From: Bacillota bacterium
GTDB lineage: Bacteria; Bacillota; Clostridia; Acetivibrionales; DTU013
Direction of reading: 5' to 3'
DNA: 64,000 bases
Assembly: GCA_023439545.1 (NCBI GenBank)
Contig: JAEXNT010000051.1
Span: 31,817 to 95,816, forward strand
Shown here: in pieces, positions 19,011-27,235 of the stretch
How the letters are laid out: each line of letters starts with the position of its first letter
Numbering within the stretch: position 1 is the first letter of the stretch
Program-made: the position numbers and the translations under genes
The notes under the pieces: model-generated
Told to the model about the DNA's origin: nothing
What the model saw: the letters and a program-made list of their open reading frames with translations, nothing else
Databases searched by the model: none

Positions 19011-20393
19011 ATGAAGAACACAAAAATTGTAATTATAGGAGCCGGAAGTGCTGCCTTCGGATTATCGAACCTTATAGTACTCATGCAGACTCCGGAATTA
19101 AGAGGCAGCACTCTTTGTCTGGTAGACATTAATGAAAAAGGATTAAATTTGATAACCGGATTGGCAGAGCGGATCAACCGGGATTGGGACTGCGGGTTCA
19201 GCATTAAAAGCAGCACCGACCGGAAGGAAATGCTTAAAGACGCGGATTTTGTGCTTGTGACAGTTGCAATAGACCGTGAAGAATGCTGGAGAACAGACCA
19301 TGAAATAGCAAAAAAATACGGGATACTTCACTATGCTGAGAACGGCGGGCCGGGTGCACTTATGCATACTTCCAGAAATATGGCGCTTATTATGCCGATT
19401 TTCAGGGATATTGAAGAACTGTGCCCCGATGCTTTGGTACTTAATTTTACGAATCCTGTTCCGAGAATCTCCATAGCCGCGGCAAGATTTACGAAGCTTA
19501 AAGTAATAGGTATCTGCCACCAGCTGAGTTTTGCATATGTAATGGTGGGGAATGTACTGGGTAAGGATCTCGGTTTGGATATCCCCTCCGACTACCTGTT
19601 CAGATGGACTGATGAAAGTCTTAACGATTATAACATAATAAGGCATGCGGCGGAAAAGAAATTTGATATATTTGCCGCGGGAATCAATCACTTTACCTGG
19701 ATGCTTTCGATAAGAGACAAACAAACGGGAGAGGATCTTTATCCATTATTCAAGAAGCGTTATTTGGAAGGCTTTAATGAATTCGAGCCGCTGACCAGAG
19801 AGATGTTTGGCGCATTTAATATCTGCCCGGTACCCGGAGACTGTCACATGGTTGAATACCTACCATATACCCACAACATGGCACGGAATACATGGGAGAA
19901 ATATGATATTCAGATGTATACAATGGAAAGAGCTAATAAATCCAGGGAAGATATGTGGAAAGACATCAGTGATATGGCATCAGGGAAAAAACCCATCGAT
20001 CACCTGCGCAAGGCCCAAAGTGAAAGAGCGGAACAGATTATTGCCGGTATATTGGAAAATAAGTATTGTTATGAACCTGCAGTAAATATACCGAATCACG
20101 GAAATATAACAAATTTACCTGAGAATGCAATCATTGAGGTTCCGGCAGTGGTAAACGCATCGGGAGTATGCGGCCTCGCTGTCGGCAATCTGCCCGAGCC
20201 TGTGGCGGAGCTTTGCAGGCGGCAGATAACGGTTGCTGAACTGGCTGTTGAAGCTGCGGTAAAGGGTGACAGGAATATTGCACTGCAAGCCCTGTTACTG
20301 GATCCAATGATTGATGACCCCTCGATGGCCAGACTGATGCTGGATGAATATATTGAAAAGGGTAAAAAATATCTGCCCCAGTTTAATAAATAA
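19011..20393 (+). CDS. Glycoside hydrolase family 4 (alpha-glycosidase type)
   Basis: 460 residues. GH4 enzymes cleave glycosides by an NAD- and Mn-dependent oxidation-elimination route in the cytoplasm. Visible are the NAD-binding GAGSAAFG at the N terminus, FTNPVPR, the metal-binding Cys/His block GICHQ, and GINHFTWM with the metal-ligand His. These blocks resemble the alpha-galacturonidase/alpha-galactosidase/alpha-glucosidase branch rather than the 6-phospho-glycosidases, so an unphosphorylated imported sugar is the likely substrate. AGGAGG-like sequence precedes the ATG. It follows the sulfatase by 48 bases, so desulfated oligosaccharide may be handed on to it. Confidence 0.85.
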   Translation: MKNTKIVIIGAGSAAFGLSNLIVLMQTPELRGSTLCLVDINEKGLNLITGLAERINRDWDCGFSIKSSTDRKEMLKDADFVLVTVAIDREECWRTDHEIAKKYGILHYAENGGPGALMHTSRNMALIMPIFRDIEELCPDALVLNFTNPVPRISIAAARFTKLKVIGICHQLSFAYVMVGNVLGKDLGLDIPSDYLFRWTDESLNDYNIIRHAAEKKFDIFAAGINHFTWMLSIRDKQTGEDLYPLFKKRYLEGFNEFEPLTREMFGAFNICPVPGDCHMVEYLPYTHNMARNTWEKYDIQMYTMERANKSREDMWKDISDMASGKKPIDHLRKAQSERAEQIIAGILENKYCYEPAVNIPNHGNITNLPENAIIEVPAVVNASGVCGLAVGNLPEPVAELCRRQITVAELAVEAAVKGDRNIALQALLLDPMIDDPSMARLMLDEYIEKGKKYLPQFNK

Positions 20394-20435
20394 TGTGCAA
20401 TGCTGAATAAATTATAAGGAAACGGGGGCGTGAAA

Positions 20436-21632
20436 ATGGAAAAACTCAGTTTTATAAAGCAAGTGATTTCCGAGGTTAAAAATGATGTTCCACCGGGAGA
20501 GATGAATACATTTACCGCAGCAGGCGACATAAACAATGACGGGCTGATAGATTTTGTTGTTTGCGGGAGAAACGGCAAAATGGTCTGGCTTCAGAATGAA
20601 GGACTGATCAAAGAGTGGGAGCAGCACTTCATAGATAACGTAGATGCCATGGAATGCGGAGGCTCGATCGTAGACGTTACAGGAGACGGCTATCCGGATA
20701 TAATAAATGGCGGTGATTACCGTTCTGACAGTATTTTCTGGTGGCATAATCCCGGGAAAGATGGTGGGGGCTGGACCAAAAGGCTTATTTACAGTACCGG
20801 AGGACCCCAAATTCATGATACCGCTATCGGAGACATTACAGGTCACGGAAAAGCTCTTATATTTACAAACCAGTTGGGCAGTAAAAACGGAACAAATATA
20901 TACTATATCCCTTTGCCGAAGGATCCCTTCATAAGCCCATGGCCCGATGTGCAGATTATAGCTGAAGGTATGTCGGAACCGAACCCTTATAACAACATTC
21001 ATAGAACAGACCATATCCAGCCGGAGGAAGGCCTGGCCGTCGGCGATATTGACGGGGACGGAATTAATGAACTTGTATGCGGTACCCACTGGTATAAATA
21101 TACCGAAAGCGGGTGGGAACGGCACAAATTTACTTCCGGCTATATTACGACAAAGTGTGCAATCGGCGATATTGACGGCGACGGCAAAAATGAGATAGTT
21201 CTTTCCGAAGGTGATCCTTTAGTGTATGGGAAAAATCAGGGAGGAAAGGTCTCATGGTTCAAGGCAAAGGATAACATTCTCGGTTTATGGGAGGAACATG
21301 TCCTGGACGATTTCCTCTATGATCCTCATTCCCTTCAGGTCGGTGATATCTGTGGGAATGGCAGGTTGGACATATTTGTCGGAGAAGTAGGCAAAAACGA
21401 TTCCAACCGCTGTTACATCGGCAGACAACCTCGCTTGATTATCTTTGAAAATAATGGAGACGGCAGTTTTACCAGACACATCATTGACGAGGGGACAGGT
21501 ATTCATGAAGCGGTACTCGCGGACTTGAGGAACAAAGGTGTGCTTGATATTATCGGAAAGCCACTTCATGGAGCTGAAAGATGGAACGTCCATGCGTATT
21601 ATAACAACTCTCAGACAATGGTAAATAAATAA
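20436..21632 (+). CDS. VCBS/FG-GAP repeat beta-propeller protein
   Basis: 398 residues built from repeats with calcium-binding loops: DINNDGLIDFV, DVTGDGYPDII, DIDGDGINELV, DIDGDGKNEIV and DICGNGRLDIF, about six or seven blades. Most such proteins are secreted, but this one has no signal peptide or anchor. ATG 20436 follows GGGGGC at good distance. Related propellers occur in saccharide-binding proteins and polysaccharide lyases, and the place between a GH4 enzyme and an isomerase-like gene points to a role on the same sugar. No catalytic residues can be assigned; enzyme, lectin or scaffold all remain open. Confidence 0.75.
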   Translation: MEKLSFIKQVISEVKNDVPPGEMNTFTAAGDINNDGLIDFVVCGRNGKMVWLQNEGLIKEWEQHFIDNVDAMECGGSIVDVTGDGYPDIINGGDYRSDSIFWWHNPGKDGGGWTKRLIYSTGGPQIHDTAIGDITGHGKALIFTNQLGSKNGTNIYYIPLPKDPFISPWPDVQIIAEGMSEPNPYNNIHRTDHIQPEEGLAVGDIDGDGINELVCGTHWYKYTESGWERHKFTSGYITTKCAIGDIDGDGKNEIVLSEGDPLVYGKNQGGKVSWFKAKDNILGLWEEHVLDDFLYDPHSLQVGDICGNGRLDIFVGEVGKNDSNRCYIGRQPRLIIFENNGDGSFTRHIIDEGTGIHEAVLADLRNKGVLDIIGKPLHGAERWNVHAYYNNSQTMVNK

Positions 21633-21668
21633 ATTCTAGAACCAACGCGGGCAGAGGGGGTGTATAAA

Positions 21669-22433
21669 GTGGCAAAGCTTGGATTACAGCTATTTACGGT
21701 TAAAGATGAGGCTGATAGGGACTTATACGGTACTTTAAGCAAAATATCTGAAATGGGGTATGAGGGCGTCGAATTCTCTGCGGGAATAATGAAAAAGACG
21801 CCTGCAGGTAAACTCAAGAGCTACCTGGATAAGATAGATCTGAAACTTATCGGGCTGATTCTGCTGAATGACGAACTTGAAACTCAAATGGATGGTATTT
21901 TGAGGTATTGTAAGGATTGTGGATGCAGGAATGTAATATTCCCATGGATCCCGGAAGAGTTCAGAACAGAGGAAGGTTACAGAAGTTTTGCCTGCAAAAT
22001 GAACGATTGGGGAAGAATATTCCAAAGCAGAGGAATAAGGTTTTTGTATCACATTCATGGCTATGAGTTTGAAAAGCTCGGCACAAAAAATGGCATGGAT
22101 ATTCTGCTTGAGAATACCGATCCCCGAGACGTTAATCTTGAAATTGATGTATATTGGGTTGAATGGGGTGGTGTTGATTCCGTCACTTTTATGGAAAAAT
22201 ACGGAGACAGGAGCCCGATGATTCATTTCAAGGATATGAAGGATAAAAAAACAATGCATGATGTTGAGGTGGGCGCCGGAGTGATTGATATGAAAGCTAT
22301 CGCCGTAATCGGAAAGCGCAATAATGCAGAATGGTTTATAGTTGAGCAGGAAAAGTTCGATATGCCTACCTTGGACAGTGCTAAAATAAGCCTTATGAAT
22401 TTGAGGGCTATTAGCGACGCTTTTGAGGATTAA
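21669..22433 (+). CDS. Sugar phosphate isomerase/epimerase-like TIM barrel
   Basis: 254 residues of the AP endonuclease 2/xylose isomerase-like barrel family. Metal-site residues appear in EFSAG, VNLEIDVYWVEWGG, MIHFKDMKD and the final VEQEKFDMPT. Relatives interconvert or epimerise keto sugars and inositols. GTG at 21669 (MAKLGLQLFT) is preferred to GTG 21660 because GAGGGGG lies eight bases before it. It is the last gene of the + strand run and is followed by a terminator. Confidence 0.8.
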   Translation: MAKLGLQLFTVKDEADRDLYGTLSKISEMGYEGVEFSAGIMKKTPAGKLKSYLDKIDLKLIGLILLNDELETQMDGILRYCKDCGCRNVIFPWIPEEFRTEEGYRSFACKMNDWGRIFQSRGIRFLYHIHGYEFEKLGTKNGMDILLENTDPRDVNLEIDVYWVEWGGVDSVTFMEKYGDRSPMIHFKDMKDKKTMHDVEVGAGVIDMKAIAVIGKRNNAEWFIVEQEKFDMPTLDSAKISLMNLRAISDAFED

Positions 22434-22451
22434 ATACCAATATTTTTATCA

Positions 22452-22486
22452 AACAGGTCTTACGGTAAATGTAAGACCTGTTTTTG
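22452..22486. terminator. Bidirectional terminator between convergent genes
   Basis: AACAGGTCTTA pairs with TAAGACCTGTT (22452-22462 with 22472-22482), followed by T on the + strand and preceded by an A-rich start for the minus strand. It closes the sulfatase operon and the LacI gene that ends at 22490. Confidence 0.8.
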
Positions 22487-22489
22487 CTG

Positions 22490-23542
22490 TTATTTACTTA
22501 GTGATGTGGTAAATTCGTGAGTATTGCTTTTAAGAATTAGTATTGTGTTGATATTAGTGTTTTGAGGTAATGGGGAGAAGATCCCCGTGCAAAATTGCAT
22601 AATCGATTCGGCCAGCTTTGCGCCCTGGGCAAACGGTTGCTGGTATAAAGAACCGTATATGATGTCGTTTTCGATATAAGACTTTATCTGATCGTTGAAA
22701 TCGTAGCCTATCATAAATATATTTTTGGAATTGTTTGTCTCCTGAATAGCCCTCGCACAGCCGAGAGATCCCATCATGCTATTAGTATAGATTGCATCCG
22801 GCTTCATTGTTTCGATAATCTGTCTGCATACATAGTATGCTTCAGTTTCATAATCATTATATTCAAATACTCCGATACTATTTAATTTACCGATAGATTC
22901 ACACCCTGAACTAAATCCGTTTACTCTCTCCTTAAGTCCAATGGCTGTTACAAAGCTCGGTAAAATGGCTACTCGAGCACCCTTGTGCAATATGGAGCTA
23001 TATAGCTGAGCGCATAATTGCCCTGAAACATAACCATTCGGGCCGATAAACAGCTTTCGATCACTTGTTGGCGCATCGTTATCAAATGTTAAAACTAAAG
23101 TTCCGGCTTCGCTTAATCGGCTGATCAGTGGATTAAGAATCACCGGGTGGGCAGCCGGGATAGCGACTACGGAATAATGCGTATCGCTTTTTAAGAGTTC
23201 TTCCAGGATACGGGTTTGTTCAACAGCGTCAAAAGCACGGGAAAATATATATTTAACGTTAATGCCGTAGGAAGGGAATTGAGATGCAAAGTTCCTGAAT
23301 CCGGCCAAGATATCCTCATAAAAAAAAGTGTTTGGACAAATTATGGCCACATCTGTTTGCTTTTTAGAAGAAAGCATACTGGCCGCCATATTTGTTCGAT
23401 ATCCCATTTCTGAAGCCTTTCTTAATACCAGTTGCCGTGTTTTTTCGCTGACCCGACCGATATTATTTATCGAACGATGTACAGTAGGTATTGAAAGTCC
23501 GAGTTCTTTCGCAATATCGGATAATGTTACTTTTGCGCTCAT
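22490..23542 (-). CDS. LacI-family transcriptional regulator
   Basis: 350 residues. The N-terminal helix-turn-helix LSDIAKELGLSIPTVHRSIN with the hinge YRTNMAASMLSSKK is typical; the rest is a periplasmic-binding-protein-like sugar sensor (VVAIPAAHP, LVLTFDNDAPTSDRKLFIG, PDAIYTNSMMGSLGCARAIQ). GGAGG precedes the ATG. It sits between the sulfatase operon and the minus-strand isomerase/dehydrogenase pair. Palindromes ending in TTATCAC near 25.97 and 26.22 kb are its most likely operators, since it is the only intact LacI protein in the island. Confidence 0.92.
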   Translation of the reverse strand: MSAKVTLSDIAKELGLSIPTVHRSINNIGRVSEKTRQLVLRKASEMGYRTNMAASMLSSKKQTDVAIICPNTFFYEDILAGFRNFASQFPSYGINVKYIFSRAFDAVEQTRILEELLKSDTHYSVVAIPAAHPVILNPLISRLSEAGTLVLTFDNDAPTSDRKLFIGPNGYVSGQLCAQLYSSILHKGARVAILPSFVTAIGLKERVNGFSSGCESIGKLNSIGVFEYNDYETEAYYVCRQIIETMKPDAIYTNSMMGSLGCARAIQETNNSKNIFMIGYDFNDQIKSYIENDIIYGSLYQQPFAQGAKLAESIMQFCTGIFSPLPQNTNINTILILKSNTHEFTTSLSK

Positions 23543-23560
23543 TTATCCTCCGATCAAGAA

Positions 23561-23625
23561 TTAATAAAGACCTGCTTGTGTTTAATTCTTGTACTATAAA
23601 GATAACACAATCAGGTCTTTATTAA
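23561..23625. repeat. 22-bp inverted repeat upstream of the LacI gene
   Basis: TTAATAAAGACCTGCTTGTG and two more bases (23561-23582) are mirrored at 23604-23625 with one mismatch, 21 bases apart. It lies in front of the LacI gene and after the minus-strand isomerase gene. It could be the terminator of the latter or a regulator site. Its AAGACCTG core recurs in the terminator at 22452-22482 on the other side of the same gene. Confidence 0.5.
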
Positions 23626-23662
23626 AATAGGTATTAATATAATTGCGAAAATTTATCACAAT

Positions 23663-24640
23663 TTAACCTTCAGCGCGCATATCCCACCACATTACTTTAA
23701 CAGGCTCATTGATAATAATCTGTTTCAACATTGATGCAACTTTTGAAATACCTTCTTCACGGTTCATCAGGCAGTCCTCATGCTCAATGGAAATTGTTCC
23801 GTCAAAGCCGATCTCAGCCAGCGTGCTGATAATATCGCGCCATGTTTTTTCACTGCTGCCGTAACCGCAGCTGCGGAAGTTCCATGAGCGTTTTTTAAAC
23901 TCTGAATATGGCTTGGGGTCAAGGAGACCGTTCTGCTCGACTATGCGTCTGTTAACCAGGACATCTTTTGCATGGCAATGGAATATGGCGTCGCCTAATG
24001 AGCGAATAGCGGTACATGGGTCTGTGCCGGTCCATATGAAGTGACTGGGATCAAAATTACAGCCAAGATTTTTGCCGACGGCGGCCCGGAGTTTAAGCAT
24101 GCTTTCCGTATTATAAACACAGAAGTTGGGATGGGGTTCGATTGCAATTTTCACGCCATACTTTTCAGCAAATTCATTTGCTTTTATCCAATATGGGATT
24201 AGAACTTCATTCCACTGGTAGTTATAGGCTTTGGAGAAATCCTCAGGCCATGGGCTTATAATCCAGTTCGGCACCTTATCATCCGGTCCGCCGCCCGGGG
24301 CGCCCGAAAGCAGGTTAATAACATCGACGCCCATTTCTGAAGCGACAACAACACTTTTTTCAAAACCGTCCCGATGCAATTTGGCAATATTTTTGTCGGG
24401 ATGAACAGGATTGCCTGCTGCGCCAAAGGCACTTATCTTTAAGCCACGGCTCTCTATTTTGTTTTTAAATTCCTTGATTTTACAGGGGTTGCCATAGAGT
24501 TCATAAATATTGATGTGATTGCTTGACGAATAGGCGGCCGTACCCAGTTCTATACGCTCCAAACCGAGCTTTGCATAGATATTGAGGGCCTCGTCGAGTG
24601 TGATATCGTTGAATAGTATCGAAAAAGCGCCGAGTTTCAT
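23663..24640 (-). CDS. Sugar phosphate isomerase/epimerase-like TIM barrel
   Basis: 325 residues of the xylose isomerase-like barrel family. Blocks include GVKIAIEPHPNFCVYNTESM, LGCNFDPSHFIWTGTDPCTA, HCHAKDV and GTISIEHEDCLM, which supply the Glu, Asp, His and Glu metal ligands. ATG 24640 is chosen because GGAG precedes it; an upstream in-frame ATG would overlap the dehydrogenase gene. It is the second gene of a two-gene minus-strand operon with a Gfo/Idh/MocA dehydrogenase, a frequent pairing in inositol, 3-keto-sugar and unusual glycoside breakdown. Confidence 0.85.
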   Translation of the reverse strand: MKLGAFSILFNDITLDEALNIYAKLGLERIELGTAAYSSSNHINIYELYGNPCKIKEFKNKIESRGLKISAFGAAGNPVHPDKNIAKLHRDGFEKSVVVASEMGVDVINLLSGAPGGGPDDKVPNWIISPWPEDFSKAYNYQWNEVLIPYWIKANEFAEKYGVKIAIEPHPNFCVYNTESMLKLRAAVGKNLGCNFDPSHFIWTGTDPCTAIRSLGDAIFHCHAKDVLVNRRIVEQNGLLDPKPYSEFKKRSWNFRSCGYGSSEKTWRDIISTLAEIGFDGTISIEHEDCLMNREEGISKVASMLKQIIINEPVKVMWWDMRAEG

Positions 24641-24656
24641 TTTATTAGCTCCTTTA

Positions 24657-25775
24657 CTATATTTTAACCCACTGTTTTGTTTTGCTTGATTGGAACAAAC
24701 CTTCAATAACCTGTTGAGTTTTTAGACCATCTTCAAATGTAGTGGTTGTATTTCTGTTACCCTCGGCTATACCTCTGAAAAATTCATAATATTGATGTAC
24801 GAAAAGGTGCTCCCAGCCAATAATGTGTCCTGATGGCCACCATGCCTTTATATAGCTGTGGTATGGCTCAGTTACTACAACAGTACGGAACCCGTTTATT
24901 TCAGAATCATCCTTAATATAAATCTCAAGCTCGTCCATACGCTCGAGATTCCAGTGAATGGAGCCCAAGCTCCCGTTTATTTCGAAGTCGAGCCAATTTT
25001 TCCGGCCTACGCTTATCCGACTGGTTTGGAAAACGCCTGTCGCACCGTTTTTGAAGCTTGCCAGGAAGTCCCCGCAATCGTTTGAAGTTACCTCGGTTTT
25101 TACTCCTGTTGAAGGGTTTTCCTTATAAGGAATCATGATTTTGTCCATACCGGTGACTTCGTCGTATTCTCCTACAAGGAAACGTCCGAGATCAATTATA
25201 TGCGACCCCATGTCTGCAAGTGCGCCGCCGCCGGATGCGGCATTGTCGAAGCGCCAGACGAAGCCGCCTTTTTCGTATGCCGCCCAATCCTGCATGTACA
25301 GTGCTCTGTAATGTTGGATGTTGCCGAGCTTGCCTTCTTCTATGAGTTTTTTTGCGAGAATTACGGCAGGCGCTTTACGGTAAACGAAGTTGCAGACATT
25401 GACGACCCCTGCTGCGTTAACGGCATTTGTCATGTTTTTTGATTCCTGAAGCGTATTTGATAAAGGTTTCTCACAGAGAATATGCTTGCCGTTTTTTGCA
25501 GCTTCGATTGCGATTTCTGCGTGAAGTGCGCCCGGTGTGCATATGCTGATGCAGTCGATTTCAGGGTTGGAAACAACTTCTTTCCAATCCGGCTCAACCG
25601 TTTCCCAACCGTACTTTTCGGCAGTTTCCTCAAGGTCGTCGCCTACCCCGCACAGAACTTTCATTATGGGCTCTACATCAAGATCAAATACATGCGCTAC
25701 TTGACGGAGAGCGTTACTATGAGCTTTACCCATGAATTTGTGACCGATAAGAGCAACATTAAGTTTTCTTTTCAT
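24657..25775 (-). CDS. Gfo/Idh/MocA-family dehydrogenase
   Basis: 372 residues. The NAD(P)-binding start is LNVALIGHKFMGKAHSNALR, followed by the family block CEKPLSNTL with the catalytic Lys, and the GGGALADMGSHIIDLGRFL segment with the Asp/His pair used in hydride transfer. These enzymes oxidise or reduce sugars, inositols or amino sugars. AAGGAG precedes the ATG. The gene is first in the minus-strand operon, read from the promoter at 25986-26013. Together with the isomerase-like barrel it likely forms one oxidation/epimerisation step on the imported sugar. Confidence 0.9.
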   Translation of the reverse strand: MKRKLNVALIGHKFMGKAHSNALRQVAHVFDLDVEPIMKVLCGVGDDLEETAEKYGWETVEPDWKEVVSNPEIDCISICTPGALHAEIAIEAAKNGKHILCEKPLSNTLQESKNMTNAVNAAGVVNVCNFVYRKAPAVILAKKLIEEGKLGNIQHYRALYMQDWAAYEKGGFVWRFDNAASGGGALADMGSHIIDLGRFLVGEYDEVTGMDKIMIPYKENPSTGVKTEVTSNDCGDFLASFKNGATGVFQTSRISVGRKNWLDFEINGSLGSIHWNLERMDELEIYIKDDSEINGFRTVVVTEPYHSYIKAWWPSGHIIGWEHLFVHQYYEFFRGIAEGNRNTTTTFEDGLKTQQVIEGLFQSSKTKQWVKI

Positions 25776-25962
25776 TTAAAAAATCTCCTTACAAATTGAA
25801 TTTTTATTTACCGGCAGCGAGTACCCCCTGAATAACAGTTCCTGTAAACTCGGCCGTCGATAACAGGTATGAAACTTTGTCTTGTCAAGCATATTTTCAT
25901 AGATACGTAAAAATTGCAGAAAGATTTTGCCTCAAATTTAAGTTAAAGCAGGTTATATTTGT

Positions 25963-25978
25963 GTGATAACGTTATCAC
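25963..25978. promoter_or_regulatory. LacI-type palindromic operator O1
   Basis: GTGATAACGTTATCAC is a perfect 16-bp palindrome with the central CG usual for LacI-family sites. It starts eight bases after the -10 box of the minus-strand promoter, where a bound repressor would block initiation. Confidence 0.75.
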
Positions 25979-25985
25979 GTTGATA

Positions 25986-26013
25986 ATTGTACTATATTGA
26001 ATATTAAAGTCAA
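25986..26013 (-). promoter_or_regulatory. Sigma-A promoter for the dehydrogenase/isomerase pair
   Basis: On the minus strand TTGACT (26013-26008) and TACAAT (25991-25986) are 16 bases apart. The start would be near 25979, so the O1 palindrome covers it. The leader to the ATG at 25775 is about 200 bases, with no structure I can name. Confidence 0.7.
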
Positions 26014-26159
26014 TATTTTTTTAGTTTAAATTGTTAAAAAAGTTTATTAAGCCTATAATGTATGCTAATTATGTGATAATTATTTTCATTAAAAATATGG
26101 AAATCCAGATAAAAATAGTAATTAATTGATTTAAAAATAATAAATACTGATAAAAATCA

Positions 26160-26188
26160 TTGACAACTTACTATACGGAGGGTATATT
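26160..26188 (+). promoter_or_regulatory. Sigma-A promoter for the deoxy-sugar acid operon
   Basis: TTGACA (26160-26165) and TATATT (26183-26188) are exactly 17 bases apart. The start would be near 26195, giving a leader of about 160 bases before the first ATG. Operator O2 lies just downstream. Confidence 0.75.
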
Positions 26189-26211
26189 TGAATAGCAAAT
26201 CAACTATACTG

Positions 26212-26228
26212 TGCGATAAATTATCACA
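26212..26228. promoter_or_regulatory. LacI-type operator O2
   Basis: TGCGATAAATTATCACA is a near-perfect palindrome (one mismatched pair) that shares the TGATAA half-site with O1. It falls about 15-33 bases after the predicted start of the + strand operon, a typical roadblock position. The divergent operons at 25.8 and 26.35 kb would be controlled together. Confidence 0.6.
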
Positions 26229-26353
26229 TATTAGAATATATGCAAACAAAATTGTCGCATCTTACGTACTTCCGCTTGCTTTGGGCAGTACAAATTACAG
26301 AAAAAGATATTCACAGTAAAATTAAATACTCAAAGGAAAGATGGTATTAAAAA

Positions 26354-27235
26354 ATGTCAGAAAGAGTTAAAGCAGCTATTGTTGGTCCGGGAAATATCGG
26401 AATTGACCTGATGATGAAAATTATGAATAAAAGCAAATATCTCCAACTGGATTACATGGCCGGAATTATTCAGGGTTCTCTGGGCCTCCGGTTAGCTGAC
26501 GAGCGCGGAATACGCACAAGCTATACGGGTATTGATGAGATTTTGGCCGATAATGAAATAAAAATTGTATTTGAGGCTACAAGCGCAAGTGCTCATCTGG
26601 CAAATGCACCGAAATATAAGGCTGCAGGAAAAAAAGCTGTTGACCTGACTCCTGCCGCAGTTGGAAAATATATAGTTCCGGCCGTTAACCTTGCCGACTG
26701 CCTCGGTGAGGATAATGTAAACATGGTTACATGCGGAGGCCAGGCGACAGTGCCAATTGTAAACGCCATATCTAATATTCAGACGGTTGAATATGCCGAG
26801 ATCGTTTCGACTATCTCTTCTAAAAGTGCGGGACCCGGCACACGTCTTAATATTGATGAGTTTACTGAAACAACTGCGAATGCGTTAGAGGCGGTCGGAA
26901 AAGCGAAGAAGGGAAAAGCAATTATGATTCTCAATCCTGCCGAACCGCCAATTATGATGAGAAACACAATTTATACCATGGTTGAAAATCCGAATATGGA
27001 TGCGATTACTAAATCGGTTGAAAACCGCATCACTGAAATACAAAAATATGTACCTGGATACCAGCTGATTATGCCGCCCATGTATGACGGGGATAAGATA
27101 ACAACCATGATTCAGGTTACCGGCATGGGAGATTATCTGCCCGTATACGCCGGCAATCTGGATATTATTACGTGTGCAGCTGTAAGAGTGGGTGATGAAT
27201 TTGCCGCACATATTTTAATGGAGGTATCAAAATGA
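26354..27235 (+). CDS. Acetaldehyde dehydrogenase (acylating)
   Basis: 293 residues, the DmpF/MhpF/BphJ type that turns acetaldehyde, NAD and CoA into acetyl-CoA. The NAD-binding VGPGNIG is at the start and the catalytic Cys is in MVTCGGQATVPIV. In known systems it forms a complex with the aldolase encoded next, and the aldehyde is passed through a channel. The two genes overlap by 4 bases here. First gene of the operon behind the 26.16 kb promoter. Longer or hydroxylated aldehydes are possible substrates. Confidence 0.92.
   Translation: MSERVKAAIVGPGNIGIDLMMKIMNKSKYLQLDYMAGIIQGSLGLRLADERGIRTSYTGIDEILADNEIKIVFEATSASAHLANAPKYKAAGKKAVDLTPAAVGKYIVPAVNLADCLGEDNVNMVTCGGQATVPIVNAISNIQTVEYAEIVSTISSKSAGPGTRLNIDEFTETTANALEAVGKAKKGKAIMILNPAEPPIMMRNTIYTMVENPNMDAITKSVENRITEIQKYVPGYQLIMPPMYDGDKITTMIQVTGMGDYLPVYAGNLDIITCAAVRVGDEFAAHILMEVSK

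Noticed and set aside
20412..21125. 237-codon minus-strand ORF opposite the FG-GAP gene
   Set aside because: The + frame shows repeated DxDGDG calcium loops; the minus frame has none.
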